Shown: piece by piece, positions 32,392-40,280 of the stretch
Layout: each line of letters starts with the position of its first letter
Position numbering within the stretch: the stretch's first letter is position 1
NCBI RefSeq assembly: GCF_036246005.1
Contig: NZ_CP109171.1
Span: forward strand, 868,001-932,000
DNA: 64,000 nt
Source: Streptomyces sp. NBC_01723
Lineage (GTDB): Bacteria > Actinomycetota > Actinomycetes > Streptomycetales > Streptomycetaceae
Reading direction: 5' to 3'
Notes under the pieces: model-generated
Database searches by the model: none
Told to the model about the DNA's origin: nothing
Seen by the model: the letters and a program-made list of their open reading frames with translations, nothing else
Translations under genes and position numbers: made by a program

Positions 32392-33216
32392 GTGAGTGAG
32401 AATCCGAACCTCCTCGCGGAGCAGCGGCGCGCCCTGATCCTCGACGAGGTGCGCCGCCGGGGCGGAGTCCGGGTCAACGAGCTGACCCGCAAGCTCGGCG
32501 TGTCGGACATGACGGTCCGTCGTGACCTGGACGCGCTGGCCCGGCAGGGTGTGCTGGAGAAGGTGCACGGCGGCGCGGTCCCGGTGGCGGAGGCGAGCAC
32601 GCACGAGCCGGGCTTCGAGGCCAAGTCGGGTCTGGAGCCGACGGCCAAGGAGGACATCGCCCGGGCCGCGGCCGAGCTGGTCGCGCCGGGTGCCGCGATC
32701 GCCCTGTCCGGCGGTACGACGACGTACGCGCTCGCGCACCGGCTGGTGGACGTGCCGGACCTGACGGTGGTCACGAACTCGGTGCGGGTGGCCGACGTGT
32801 TCCACGTGGCGCAGCGCACCTCGGGGACCCGGCCGGGCGCGGCCACGGTGGTGCTCACCGGCGGTGTGCGCACACCCTCGGACTCGCTGGTGGGCCCGGT
32901 GGCCGACCAGGCGATCGCCACGCTCCACTTCGACGTGCTCTTCCTCGGTGTGCACGGAATATCGACCGAGGCCGGCCTGTCCACGCCGAACCTGGCGGAG
33001 GCCGAGACCAACCGGCGGCTGGTGCAGTCGGCGCGGCGGGTCGTGGTGGTCGCGGACCACACCAAGTGGGGTGTCGTGGGCCTGAGTTCCTTCGCGACGC
33101 TGGAGCAGGTGGACACGCTGGTGACCGACGGCGGCCTGTCGGCGGACGCCCGCGCGGAGGTCGCCGAGCACCTCGGGCTGGTCGTGGCGGGCGAGCCGGA
33201 GCCGACGACCGACTGA
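32392..33216 (+). CDS. DeoR-family transcriptional regulator
   Basis: 274 residues. The N-terminal DeoR helix-turn-helix is RRALILDEVRRRGGVRVNELTRKLGVSDMTVRRDLDALARQGVLEKVHGGAV. The C-terminal sugar-phosphate sensor has LSGGTTTYALAHRL, VVTNSVRVADVF and HFDVLFLGVHGISTEAGLSTPN, plus VVVVADHTKWGVVGLS with the ligand-contact Asp-His-Lys region. GTG 32392 follows AAAGGA. No sugar operon adjoins it, so its targets lie elsewhere. It is divergent from the large membrane protein by 285 bp. Confidence 0.88.
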   Translation: MSENPNLLAEQRRALILDEVRRRGGVRVNELTRKLGVSDMTVRRDLDALARQGVLEKVHGGAVPVAEASTHEPGFEAKSGLEPTAKEDIARAAAELVAPGAAIALSGGTTTYALAHRLVDVPDLTVVTNSVRVADVFHVAQRTSGTRPGAATVVLTGGVRTPSDSLVGPVADQAIATLHFDVLFLGVHGISTEAGLSTPNLAEAETNRRLVQSARRVVVVADHTKWGVVGLSSFATLEQVDTLVTDGGLSADARAEVAEHLGLVVAGEPEPTTD

Positions 33217-33389
33217 TCCGGACACGCGGACTCCGCGCGTCGCTCCCGGCCCGGCGTCCGTGACGCCCCGCGCCTCGCGTGCCGGGTCCCTCCCGTCAGG
33301 CCCCGCTGACACCGGACGCACCCCCGGCTATGGTGGCGCCACTCGGCCGATCGTCCGCATGCGCCGCCGCGTACAAGGGGGTTGTGTCC

Positions 33390-33863
33390 ATGGCTCACCG
33401 TCTGCGTCCGGTGGGTCTCGACTTCGTCGAGACGGCGCCGGTGCGTCTGGTCTTCGCGCGGGAGATCTCCGCCGCTCCCGACGCGGTCTTCCGCGCGCTC
33501 GCCGAGGACGTGGCGGGCTGGCCCACGTGGTTCTCGGCGGTGACGTTCGCCCGGCCCATCGGTGAGGACGCGGGGCGCGAGGTCCGGCTCCGGGGCGGGA
33601 CGCGCTTCGTCGAGACGGTCCTGACGGCGGAGCTGCCCGAGGTGTACGCCTATCGCGTGGACGTCACCAACGCGCCCGGCGCCCGGGCGATGGCCGAGGA
33701 GTGGCGGCTGGCGCCGGCCGGGACGGGCACGCGCGTGCGGTGGACCTTCGCGGCGGACGGTACGGCCCTGTTCCGTTTCGTGCTGGGCCGGGCACGCCCC
33801 GGGCTGGCGCGGTCCTTCCGGGGGGCGGTCACCGCGCTGGACCGGCGGCTGACCCGGTCCTAG
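33390..33863 (+). CDS. SRPBCC-family protein
   Basis: 157 residues of the START/polyketide-cyclase-like fold: APVRLVFAREISAAPDAVFRALAEDVAGWPTWFSAV, then RFVETVLTAELPEVYAYRVDV, TRVRWTFAADG and a long C-terminal helix ending ALDRRLTRS. These proteins bind hydrophobic ligands; no catalytic residues can be assigned. ATG 33390 follows AAGGGGG. The stop codon TAG begins a sequence (TAGGGCCCGTCCGGCGG) similar to the end of the 29666-29770 element. Confidence 0.8.
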   Translation: MAHRLRPVGLDFVETAPVRLVFAREISAAPDAVFRALAEDVAGWPTWFSAVTFARPIGEDAGREVRLRGGTRFVETVLTAELPEVYAYRVDVTNAPGARAMAEEWRLAPAGTGTRVRWTFAADGTALFRFVLGRARPGLARSFRGAVTALDRRLTRS

Positions 33864-33877
33864 GGCCCGTCCGGCGG
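33861..33877. repeat. Short repeat related to the MITE-like element end
   Basis: TAGGGCCCGTCCGGCGG begins with the stop codon of the SRPBCC gene and closely matches GGGCCTGTCCGGCGG at 29666-29680. It ends 3 bp before the convergent Cds1-like stop. Only the end sequence is present, so it is a remnant or a shared transcription-end motif. Confidence 0.4.
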
Positions 33878-33880
33878 GAG

Positions 33881-35005
33881 TCAGTCGGGCCAGGTGCCCG
33901 TGCGCAGCAGCGTCTCGATCGCGGTCGTGTACGGGCCGATGTCGAGGCCCTGTTCGGCGAGCCAGGCATCCGAGTAGTACTTGTCGAGGTACCGGTCCCC
34001 CGGGTCGCACAGCAGCGTCACGACGCTGCCCCGGCGTCCCGCGGCCACCATCTCGGCGACGATCTTCAGCGCGCTCCACAGCCCGGTGCCCGTGGAACCG
34101 CCCGCCTTGCGGCCGATGGCCTGCTCCAGGGCGCGGACGGCCGCGACGCTCGCCGCGTCCGGGACCTTCATCATGCGGTCGATCGCGCCGGGCACGAAGC
34201 TCGGTTCCATCCGGGGCCTGCCGATGCCCTCGATCCGTGAGCCGCGGTCGCAGGCGACGTCCGGATCGCCGGTGGTCCAGCCCTCGAAGAAACAGGAGTT
34301 CTCCGGATCGGCGACACAGACCCGGGTGTCGTACTGCATGTAGTGCACATAGCGCGCGAGCGTCGCCGAGGTGCCTCCGGTGCCGGCCGTGGCGACGATC
34401 CACGCCGGTTCGGGGAACCGTTCCAGCCGCAGTTGCCTGAAGATCGACTCGGCGATGTTGTTGTTGCCGCGCCAGTCGGTGGCACGTTCGGCGTAGGTGA
34501 ACTGGTCCATGTAGTGACCGCCGGTCTCGGCCGCGAGACGGGCGGACTCCTCGTACATCCGGCGGGAGTCGTCCACGAAGTGGCACCGTCCGCCGTGGAA
34601 CTCGATCAGGCGGATCTTCTCCGTGCTCGTGGTGCGCGGCATCACGGCGACGAAGGGCACGCCGACCAGTTTCGCGAAGTACGCCTCGGAGACGGCCGTG
34701 GAGCCGCTGGACGCCTCGATCACCGGACGGTCGGGGCGGATCCAGCCGTTGCACAGGCCGTAGAGGAAGAGCGAGCGGGCCAGGCGGTGCTTGAGGCTGC
34801 CGGTCGGGTGGGTCGACTCGTCCTTGAGGTAGAGGTCGATGCCCCACCGTTCGGGGAGCGGGAAGAGGAGCAGGTGGGTGTCGGCCGAGCGGTTCGCATC
34901 GGCCTGGACCTTGCGCACGGCCTCTTTCAGCCATGCCCGATAGCCGGCGTCGCTGTGGTCGACGTCCAGGGTGGCGCCGGTGCGGGTCTGCGGGGTGGTG
35001 CTCAC
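33881..35005 (-). CDS. PLP-dependent cysteine synthase-family enzyme (Cds1-like)
   Basis: 374 residues with the fold of cysteine synthase/cystathionine beta-synthase. The PLP lysine is in [16 protein letters not shown], the substrate loop is [27 protein letters not shown], and the phosphate-binding motif is [15 protein letters not shown]. The length and the [11 protein letters not shown] region match the Cds1/Rv3684 branch, reported as L-cysteine desulfhydrases that release H2S, more than CysK. A biosynthetic role remains possible. GTG 35005 follows AAGGAG. The upstream 270 bp include an AT-richer stretch with TATGAT (35064-35059), a possible -10 on this strand. Confidence 0.83.
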   Translation of the reverse strand: MSTTPQTRTGATLDVDHSDAGYRAWLKEAVRKVQADANRSADTHLLLFPLPERWGIDLYLKDESTHPTGSLKHRLARSLFLYGLCNGWIRPDRPVIEASSGSTAVSEAYFAKLVGVPFVAVMPRTTSTEKIRLIEFHGGRCHFVDDSRRMYEESARLAAETGGHYMDQFTYAERATDWRGNNNIAESIFRQLRLERFPEPAWIVATAGTGGTSATLARYVHYMQYDTRVCVADPENSCFFEGWTTGDPDVACDRGSRIEGIGRPRMEPSFVPGAIDRMMKVPDAASVAAVRALEQAIGRKAGGSTGTGLWSALKIVAEMVAAGRRGSVVTLLCDPGDRYLDKYYSDAWLAEQGLDIGPYTTAIETLLRTGTWPD

Positions 35006-35275
35006 GAGGAGGCTCCTTACGCTGCGCGCCGACGGCGTGCCGGGCGGCCGACGCCTCGATCATAGACATCTTCCACACGCTTCTCACCTGCATAAACACA
35101 CCTTTGGGCGGCTCAAAGGCACCCCTGGGGCACGTCGGCACGCGCGGTGGGGGCGCATTCGCGCGAGTGCTCCGGACGACCCCGGAAAGAGAGGGTGCGT
35201 ACTGGTGCTCGACGCGCGGTGCGGGCAGACTGCCAGCGGGTGGGACGACCGACGCGCGCGCGAGGGGGCGACGGC

Positions 35276-35599
35276 ATGGCGGACCCGGAGTTCAGGGCCA
35301 CGGGAGTGCGGATCGGCAAACGGCTGCGCTCACTCACCCGGGCCGGGACGGTCCGGATCAGCGATGGCAGGGTCGAGTTGCTCACCAGCTACGGCAGTGA
35401 GATCGACAGCGCGCCGGTGCAGGCGGTACGGGCCTCGCGCCCCTGGTTCGGCCCGCACGACCGGGCCCTCGCCGACCTCAACGGCAAGCGGTACCTGCTG
35501 ACGCTCGGCGAGCGGGACCCCGCGCCGGGTGAGCCGGGCCCGCCCGCGGCCCGCCGTTTCATCGAGGCCGTGCACAGGGCGGCCGGACATCACCGTTGA
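35276..35599 (+). CDS. Conserved small hypothetical protein
   Basis: 107 residues, no membrane span or signal. The sequence (GVRIGKRLRSLTRAGTVRISDGRVELLTSYGSEIDSAPVQAVRASRPWF, then KRYLLTLGERD) has alternating beta strands reminiscent of a small PH- or SH3-like barrel. I do not recognise the family. ATG 35276 follows GAGGGGGC. It lies between the Cds1-like gene (divergent) and the anti-sigma-type ATPase. Confidence 0.65.
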   Translation: MADPEFRATGVRIGKRLRSLTRAGTVRISDGRVELLTSYGSEIDSAPVQAVRASRPWFGPHDRALADLNGKRYLLTLGERDPAPGEPGPPAARRFIEAVHRAAGHHR

Positions 35600-35783
35600 G
35601 ATGTCCGTAAGTTGCGGTGCCTCACCCCTTGCGTCACGCTGGTCTCACGTCACTCTGGGTTTACCGGCGATAACGCTGCGAACCAGCCCGCCGGCCATGA
35701 CAGCAGGCGGCGGCGCGCCGCGTGCGCCCTGCTGGATCCGAACTCCGTGTTCTTCCGGACCTCTATGTCGGGGAGTCGCAGCC

Positions 35784-36320
35784 GTGATCACTCACCCAAG
35801 CAGACACTGCACGGTGGAGCTGCAAGCCCTGCCGTCGCGGATCGGCCAGGTCCGCAGAATCGTATCTGCGCAATTGCGCTACTGGCATATGCACTCCCTG
35901 ATCGACCGGGCCTCGCTCGGCGTGACGGAGCTGCTGACCAACGTCCACCTGCACGCCCGGCCGGACAAGACCTGCACCGTGGAGATAGAGCTGCTGCTGG
36001 AGCGGCTCACCGTCTCGGTGCGCGACCACGATCCGCGCCTGCCCGTCGTGGACGACGCCGAGCCCCTCGCCACCTGCGGGCGCGGGCTCGCCATGGTGGC
36101 GGCGATGAGCGAGAGCTGGGGCGCCCGGCCGGACGGCGAGTCCGGCAAGGTCGTCTGGTTCACGCTGCCGACGTGCGGCGGCCTGGCTCCGGTCACCGCC
36201 GCGCGCCCGCCGCGCCGCCTGGTCGAGGAGGTACCGGCCGCCGTGTTCGCGGAGACCGAGCACGCGGTCGATCTGGGCAGCCCCCAACCCGCTCCCGCCC
36301 GGTCGGCCGTTGCCGGCTGA
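35784..36320 (+). CDS. Anti-sigma-factor-type HATPase protein
   Basis: 178 residues. A GHKL ATP-binding fold of the RsbW/SpoIIAB class is visible: N-box IDRASLGVTELLTNVHLHA with the Mg-binding Glu and Asn, then VSVRDHDPRLPVV (G1) and CGRGLAMVAAMSESWG (G2). There is no histidine phosphorylation domain, so it is a stand-alone ATPase like the many Streptomyces anti-sigma or kinase partner proteins. No sigma or anti-anti-sigma gene adjoins it. GTG 35784 follows GGGGAG. The last 40 residues are Pro/Ala-rich. Confidence 0.83.
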   Translation: MITHPSRHCTVELQALPSRIGQVRRIVSAQLRYWHMHSLIDRASLGVTELLTNVHLHARPDKTCTVEIELLLERLTVSVRDHDPRLPVVDDAEPLATCGRGLAMVAAMSESWGARPDGESGKVVWFTLPTCGGLAPVTAARPPRRLVEEVPAAVFAETEHAVDLGSPQPAPARSAVAG

Positions 36321-36420
36321 CCGGGCGGTGACCCTTCGCTGCCGGGGGCCGTGCGGTGCGGGTCCGGTACCCGGTGGGTTCGGTGGGGGTGGGGGTGTGG
36401 GTGCCGGTGCCCGTGTCCGG

Positions 36421-36493
36421 CCCCGTGCTCGTGCTCGTGCCCATGCCCATGCCCGTGCCCGTGCCCGTGCCCGTGCCCGTGCCCGTGCCCGCG
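36421..36493. repeat. CCCGTG hexanucleotide tandem repeat
   Basis: Nine perfect-period 6-bp units (two CCCATG, six CCCGTG, one CCCGCG) run from 36440 to 36493. They are preceded by degenerate CTCGTG units from about 36421 and a G/T-rich GGTGGGGGTGGGGG stretch at 36376-36403. It separates the anti-sigma-type gene from the broken ABC genes. All frames across it are open but encode only Val-Pro or His-Gly repeats, so I do not call a gene. Confidence 0.8.
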
Positions 36494-36574
36494 GGGAGCG
36501 TGCCCGTGCGGGGTGCCCCACGCCGTAGCCCGCGTGGAACATCCGAGGCGCGCGTGCGCGCGGGACCTACACCC

Positions 36575-37691
36575 CCCGAGGTGCAGACGCGCGACGAGTA
36601 CGCGCAGTCCTCGGCCGGTGGTTGCCGTACCGGTCGGCGACCTGTGCCACGGCCGCCTTGCCGGCGTTCGTGGACACGCCGTCCGCGAGGGCGACGGCCA
36701 CCAGCATGTCGGAGTCCTGCGTGCGGTGGGGAGCCCAGGCGGCGCGGGTGATGACGTGGTCGCCGACGAGTTCGGACTGCCCGTAGAGGGCGCGGACGGT
36801 GAAGGTCTCGGCGCGGCCGTCGGTGAAGGTCAGGCGTGCCGTGTCGCCGGTGGTCAGCCCTCGCTTCGCCGCCTCGCTCTCCGTGATCGCGATGCCGTCC
36901 GTGCCGAGGGAGCCGAGTGACCCGTGCACGGTGCCCAGGTCGAAGGTGCGCTCCAGCGCGACCGGGTCCGTGACGGTCAACGCCCGCCCCTCCCCCTCGA
37001 CTTCCGCGACGCCCCGGCCGAGGCCGACGGCGGTGTCCACCCCCGGCAGCCGCTGGACGGCGTCGGCCAGTCGCGGACTGAGGCCGCTGCCGCTCGCGCC
37101 GAAGGACGGGGGCGCTGACGGCGACGTCGCCCGCGAACTCGCCTCCGGAGCGGGAGTCGAGGTTTCCGGTGGGTTCGTCGGCGAAGACCACGTCCGGCTG
37201 CCCGGCGAAGGCACGGGCCACGGCGACGCGCTGCTGCCGGCCGCCCGAGAGTTCGGCCGGCCGGTGGTGGAGGCGGTCGCGCAGTCCGACGACGTCGATC
37301 AGCGCGTCGACCCACTCGGTGTCGCCGCGGCGGCCCGCCAGGTCGAGCGGGAGGGTGATGTTCTCGGCGACGGTCAGCGTCGGGGGTTGTAGGCCTGGAA
37401 CACGAAGCCGACCCGGTCGCGGGGCAGCAGTGTGAGGCGTCGGTCGTCGAGGGTGCTCAGGTCGGTGTCGCCGATGCGGGCGGTGCCCGAGGTGAGCGTG
37501 TCCAGTCTGGCGGCGCAGTGCATCAGGGTCGACTTGCCGGAGCCCGAGGGCACCGTGATCGCCGTGAAGCGGCCGGCCGGGAAGTGCACGCTCACCCCGT
37601 CCAGGGCGCGTACGGCGGTGTCGCCACCGCCGTACACCTTCACGGCGTCGACGACCCGGGCGGCGGCCCCGGTGACGGTCGTCGTGGTCAT
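36575..37691 (-). pseudogene. Remnant of LolD-type ATPase fused to FtsX-type permease fragment
   Basis: The ATPase starts normally (37691: RVVDAVKVYGGGDTAVRALDGVS, Walker A PSGSGKST, GFVFQAYN) and then loses about four bases near 37380, so the frame ends at PRR. The next frame continues PTLTVAENITLPLDLAG, ELSGGRQQRVAVARAFAGQPDVVFADEPTGNLDSRSG and stops making sense near 37155. There the sequence jumps into the middle of an FtsX/MacB permease extracellular domain (LSPRLADAVQRLPGVDTAVGLGRG ... VAQVADRYGN), ending at 36621. The next permease residues, PEVQTRDEYAQSSAG, are encoded on the opposite strand at 36575-36619, a micro-inversion. The ATPase C-terminus and the permease N- and C-terminal membrane parts are missing. 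Confidence 0.8.
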
Positions 37692-37969
37692 GCCGCACCA
37701 CCCTTGCGGGTCCGGCCGAACTGCTCGTCCAGCACGGAGAGCCGGCGCCAGTACTCGTCCTCGTCGATCTCGCCGGAGGCGAAGCGGTGGCCGAGTACGG
37801 TGATGGGCGAGTTGTCCTCGACGGTGGACCGTCCGGGTCCGCGGCGCCCGCGCCACACGGTGCGGCGGAGCAGGGTGATGCCGGCGCCGATGACCAGCGC
37901 CCAGATCAGCGGAAAGAGCAGGATCCAGGGGCCGGGCCCGCCGTCGCCGAAGTGTGCCAGGGTCTCCAT
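37688..37969 (-). CDS. Small membrane protein with SHOCT domain
   Basis: 93 residues: a membrane span (PWILLFPLIWALVIGAGITLL) then a C-terminal SHOCT motif (VLGHRFASGEIDEDEYWRRLSVLDEQF). Such proteins often head LolD/FtsX operons. Its stop overlaps the start of the broken ATPase gene (ATGA), so the operon was intact before the ABC genes decayed. ATG 37969 follows GAGGAG. It is divergent from the TetR gene, with a strong palindrome in between. Confidence 0.83.
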   Translation of the reverse strand: METLAHFGDGGPGPWILLFPLIWALVIGAGITLLRRTVWRGRRGPGRSTVEDNSPITVLGHRFASGEIDEDEYWRRLSVLDEQFGRTRKGGAA

Positions 37970-38142
37970 GTCGTCCAACTCCTCGGTGGCGGTGTCGTTC
38001 GTGTCGCTTTCGAGCGTCGTCCCCGAGGCGGGTCCCGGTCGTCGTACGGCCAGCGGCAGTGTGCGTACCCCGCGGGGAGTACGTACGCCGTCCGGGCCTG
38101 CTTCCTCCCCCGCCAACTTAGGGTGTCCTGCGCCTCGATCTC

Positions 38143-38162
38143 TGTAACTACTAGTATGTACA
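38143..38162. promoter_or_regulatory. 20-bp palindrome over the tetR promoter
   Basis: TGTAACTACTAGTATGTACA matches its own reverse complement at 16 of 20 positions (TGTAnnTACTAGTAnnTACA). It overlaps the TACAGT -10 box (38159-38164) of the tetR gene and lies in the divergent region facing the SHOCT-ABC operon. This is the expected position of an autoregulatory TetR operator. Confidence 0.65.
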
Positions 38163-38170
38163 GTGGATGC

Positions 38171-38743
38171 ATGAGCACCTCGGAGCGGCTGATCGAGTCC
38201 ACCCGCGAGCTGTTGTGGGAACGGGGGTACGTGGGGACCAGCCCCAAGGCGATCCTGGAGCGGGCCGGCGCCGGACAGGGCAGCATGTACCACCACTTCA
38301 AGGGCAAGCCCGATCTCGCGCTGGCCGCGATCCGGCGGACCGCCGACGAGATGCGGGCCACCGCCGCGGGGGTGCTGGACGGTCCGGGCACGCCGTACGA
38401 GCGGATCGCGGGCTATCTGCGGCGCGAGCGCGAGGTGCTGCGCGGCTGCCCGGTGGGGCGGCTGACCATGGACCCGGACGTGATCGCCGACGACGCCCTG
38501 CGCGCACCCGTCGACGAGACGCTCGACTGGCTCAGGGAGCGCATCGCCCGGATCGTCGAGGAGGGCAGGGCGCAGGGCGAGTTCGCGCCCTCACTGGACG
38601 GCGAGGAGACCGCGGCGGCCGTCGTCGCGACCGTCCAGGGCGGTTACGTCCTCGCCCGCGCGTCCGGCTCCCCCACCGCGTTCGACGCAGCGGTCCGGGG
38701 ACTGCTGGCCCTGCTGTCCCCGCACGACGCCCCCGCCCGGTGA
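38171..38743 (+). CDS. TetR-family regulator
   Basis: 190 residues. The N-terminal helix-turn-helix is RLIESTRELLWERGYVGTSPKAILERAGAGQGSMYHHFKGKPDLALAAI. The C-terminal domain resembles the LmrA/YxaF branch (REREVLRGCPVGRLTMDPDVIADD). ATG 38171 lies 6 nt after TACAGT, so the mRNA is probably leaderless. It likely represses itself and the divergent SHOCT-ABC operon. The regulator survives although that operon's transporter genes are broken; the DUF4865 gene 12 bp downstream is a likely co-transcribed partner. Confidence 0.86.
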   Translation: MSTSERLIESTRELLWERGYVGTSPKAILERAGAGQGSMYHHFKGKPDLALAAIRRTADEMRATAAGVLDGPGTPYERIAGYLRREREVLRGCPVGRLTMDPDVIADDALRAPVDETLDWLRERIARIVEEGRAQGEFAPSLDGEETAAAVVATVQGGYVLARASGSPTAFDAAVRGLLALLSPHDAPAR

Positions 38744-38755
38744 GGAGCCCCGCCG

Positions 38756-39343
38756 ATGCACGCCATGCAGTACGAGTTCACCCTGCCCGCCGACTACGCG
38801 ATGGACGTCGTCCGGGAACGGGTCGCCCGCACCGGGCACCTCCTCGACGACTGGCCCGGTCTAGGTGCCAAGGCGTATCTGATGCGGGAGCGCGGGGTGC
38901 ACGGCTCGCCGGTCAACCAGTACGCGCCGTTCTACCTGTGGCGCACCGTGGAGGGCATGAACTCCTTCCTCTGGGAGGGCGCCTTCCAGCGGCCCGCCGA
39001 CGACTTCGGCCGGCCCGCGGTCCGGCAGTGGACGGGCCTGGCCTACGAGGAGGGCGGCGCCGCCCACTCCCCCGCGCGGGTGGCCGTACGACGCCGGCGG
39101 CCGGTACCGGAGGGGGTGCCCCTGTCGGAGTGGGCGGCGGAGGCGGTGCGGGAGACCGGGCGACTGGCGGCCGGGGACGGCGTGTTGCTCGCGGCGGCGG
39201 TCGTGGACACCGGCCGATGGGAGCTGGTCCACTTCTCGCTGCACGCCGACGAGGCGCCGGACGGGGTGGCGGGCGACGTCTTCCAGGTGCTGCACATCTC
39301 GGCACCGGAGCGGGAGCGGCTGCCCCGGGGGCGCCAGTGGTGA
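38756..39343 (+). CDS. DUF4865 family protein
   Basis: 195 residues. The N-terminus HAMQYEFTLPADYAMDVVRERVARTGHLLDDWPGLGAKAYLMRERG and the VNQYAPFYLWRTVEGMNSFLWEGAF segment are typical of DUF4865, alpha/beta proteins of unknown function often found next to TetR regulators. RBS GGAG precedes ATG 38756. The intergenic spacing suggests co-transcription with the TetR gene. Its stop overlaps a GTG that starts a 26-codon frame. Confidence 0.8.
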   Translation: MHAMQYEFTLPADYAMDVVRERVARTGHLLDDWPGLGAKAYLMRERGVHGSPVNQYAPFYLWRTVEGMNSFLWEGAFQRPADDFGRPAVRQWTGLAYEEGGAAHSPARVAVRRRRPVPEGVPLSEWAAEAVRETGRLAAGDGVLLAAAVVDTGRWELVHFSLHADEAPDGVAGDVFQVLHISAPERERLPRGRQW

Positions 39344-39420
39344 GCGCCGTCCGCGTACGCGACGCGCACGACCACCTGCCCTTCGAGGGGCCGTCGCGGG
39401 CCCACCACGCCGCCCGCTGA
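39340..39420 (+). CDS. Possible 26-residue coupled ORF
   Basis: GTG at 39340 overlaps the stop codon of the DUF4865 gene (GTGA) and opens a 26-codon frame (SAVRVRDAHDHLPFEGPSRA...) ending TGA 39418-39420. The coupling is real in sequence, but no homologue is recognised. It may be the residue of a truncated downstream gene or simply chance. Confidence 0.3.
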   Translation: MSAVRVRDAHDHLPFEGPSRAHHAAR

Positions 39421-39479
39421 CGTCCATGCGCCGAACCTCCAGACGCCGAACCCCTCCCGCCCGAACGGGAGATGCCCGC

Positions 39480-39872
39480 ATGCCCTTCGTCCGCATAGAC
39501 GCCCACGGCACCGACGCCGACCGCCTCGACGCGCTCGGCCGTGCCGTCCACGACGCCCTGGTCGAGACGCTCGGGATCCCGCACGACGACCGCTTCCAGG
39601 TCCTCACCGGACACGACGGCGCCCGCGGCGCGCTGCGGTACGACGACTATCTCGGGGTGCACCGGGACGAGGGCATCGTCTTCGTGGCGATCACCCTCCG
39701 GGCGGGCCGGACGAGCGAGCGCAAGCAGGCGCTGTACCGCCGGATCGCCGAACTCGCCGAGACCTACGCGGGTACCGAACCCCGGAACGTCTTCGTCACC
39801 CTGACCGAGAACACGTCCGCCGACTGGTCGCTCGGCCACGGGATCGCGCAGTACGCTGCGCGCGGTACGTAG
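39480..39872 (+). CDS. Tautomerase-family protein
   Basis: 130 residues. It starts Met-Pro-Phe-Val-Arg, so Pro2 becomes the N-terminal catalytic base after Met removal, as in 4-oxalocrotonate tautomerase-like proteins. Other family features are VHDALVETLGIPHDDRFQVL and RTSERKQALYRRIAELAE, then NVFVTLTEN. The length (about twice the 4-OT monomer) matches the MSAD/tautomerase subfamily with a fused repeat. ATG 39480 follows GGGAG. Its TAG stop is part of the TAGGCT -10 box of the next gene. Confidence 0.82.
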   Translation: MPFVRIDAHGTDADRLDALGRAVHDALVETLGIPHDDRFQVLTGHDGARGALRYDDYLGVHRDEGIVFVAITLRAGRTSERKQALYRRIAELAETYAGTEPRNVFVTLTENTSADWSLGHGIAQYAARGT

Positions 39873-39881
39873 GCTCGGACC

Positions 39882-40280
39882 ATGTTGAGACTCGGTGTCC
39901 CCGTCATCGGCGTCACGGACGTGCCCCGCGCGGAGGCGTTCTGGACCGCGGCGCTCGGTCTGGTCGCCACGGACGAGTGGCGGAGCGCGACTTGGCGCAC
40001 CCTGAACCACGCCGACGGCTCCGGGCGGGCGCTCGGCCTGATGCGCAGCGAGTCGCCGGCCGAGCCGCGCCCCCGCGTCCACCTGGACCTCTACACGGAC
40101 TCGGCGGAGGAACAGCGGGCGGAGGTGCTGCGGCTGGTCGGCCTCGGCGCGCGGAAGGTCGACTGGGACCGCTACCCGCCCGCCCCCGACTTCGTCGTCC
40201 TCGCGGACCCGGACGGCAACGTCTTCTGTGTGGTCGACCTGAGCAACGCCCCCAGCGGCGGCGCCCGGCCGACCCCCTAG
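39882..40280 (+). CDS. VOC (glyoxalase/bleomycin-resistance) family protein
   Basis: 132 residues in two beta-alpha-beta-beta-beta modules: VPVIGVTDVPRAEAFWTAALGLVATDEW and HLDLYTDSAEEQRAEVLRLVGLGARKVDWDRYPPAPDFVVLADPDGNVFCVVD. A metal-site pattern is only partly conserved, so the function (dioxygenase, lyase or drug binding) is open. ATG 39882 lies 6 nt after TAGGCT (39870-39875), a leaderless start. Its stop codon overlaps the stop of the convergent ROK gene within one CTAG. Confidence 0.84.
   Translation: MLRLGVPVIGVTDVPRAEAFWTAALGLVATDEWRSATWRTLNHADGSGRALGLMRSESPAEPRPRVHLDLYTDSAEEQRAEVLRLVGLGARKVDWDRYPPAPDFVVLADPDGNVFCVVDLSNAPSGGARPTP

Noticed and set aside
31062-35141. A 1359-codon open frame on the minus strand
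   Set aside because: It crosses several genes on both strands (membrane hydrolase, DeoR, SRPBCC, Cds1-like). Composition is Arg/Pro/Gly and no motif is visible.
36421-36493. Possible CRISPR array
   Set aside because: The units are 6 bp with no spacers and no cas genes are present.
36356-36751. Plus-strand frame with Val-Pro repeats and PEVQTRDEYAQ
   Set aside because: The Val-Pro part is the CCCGTG repeat translated. The PEVQTRDEYAQ part is the inverted permease segment. There is no ribosome site or domain, so it is not a gene.
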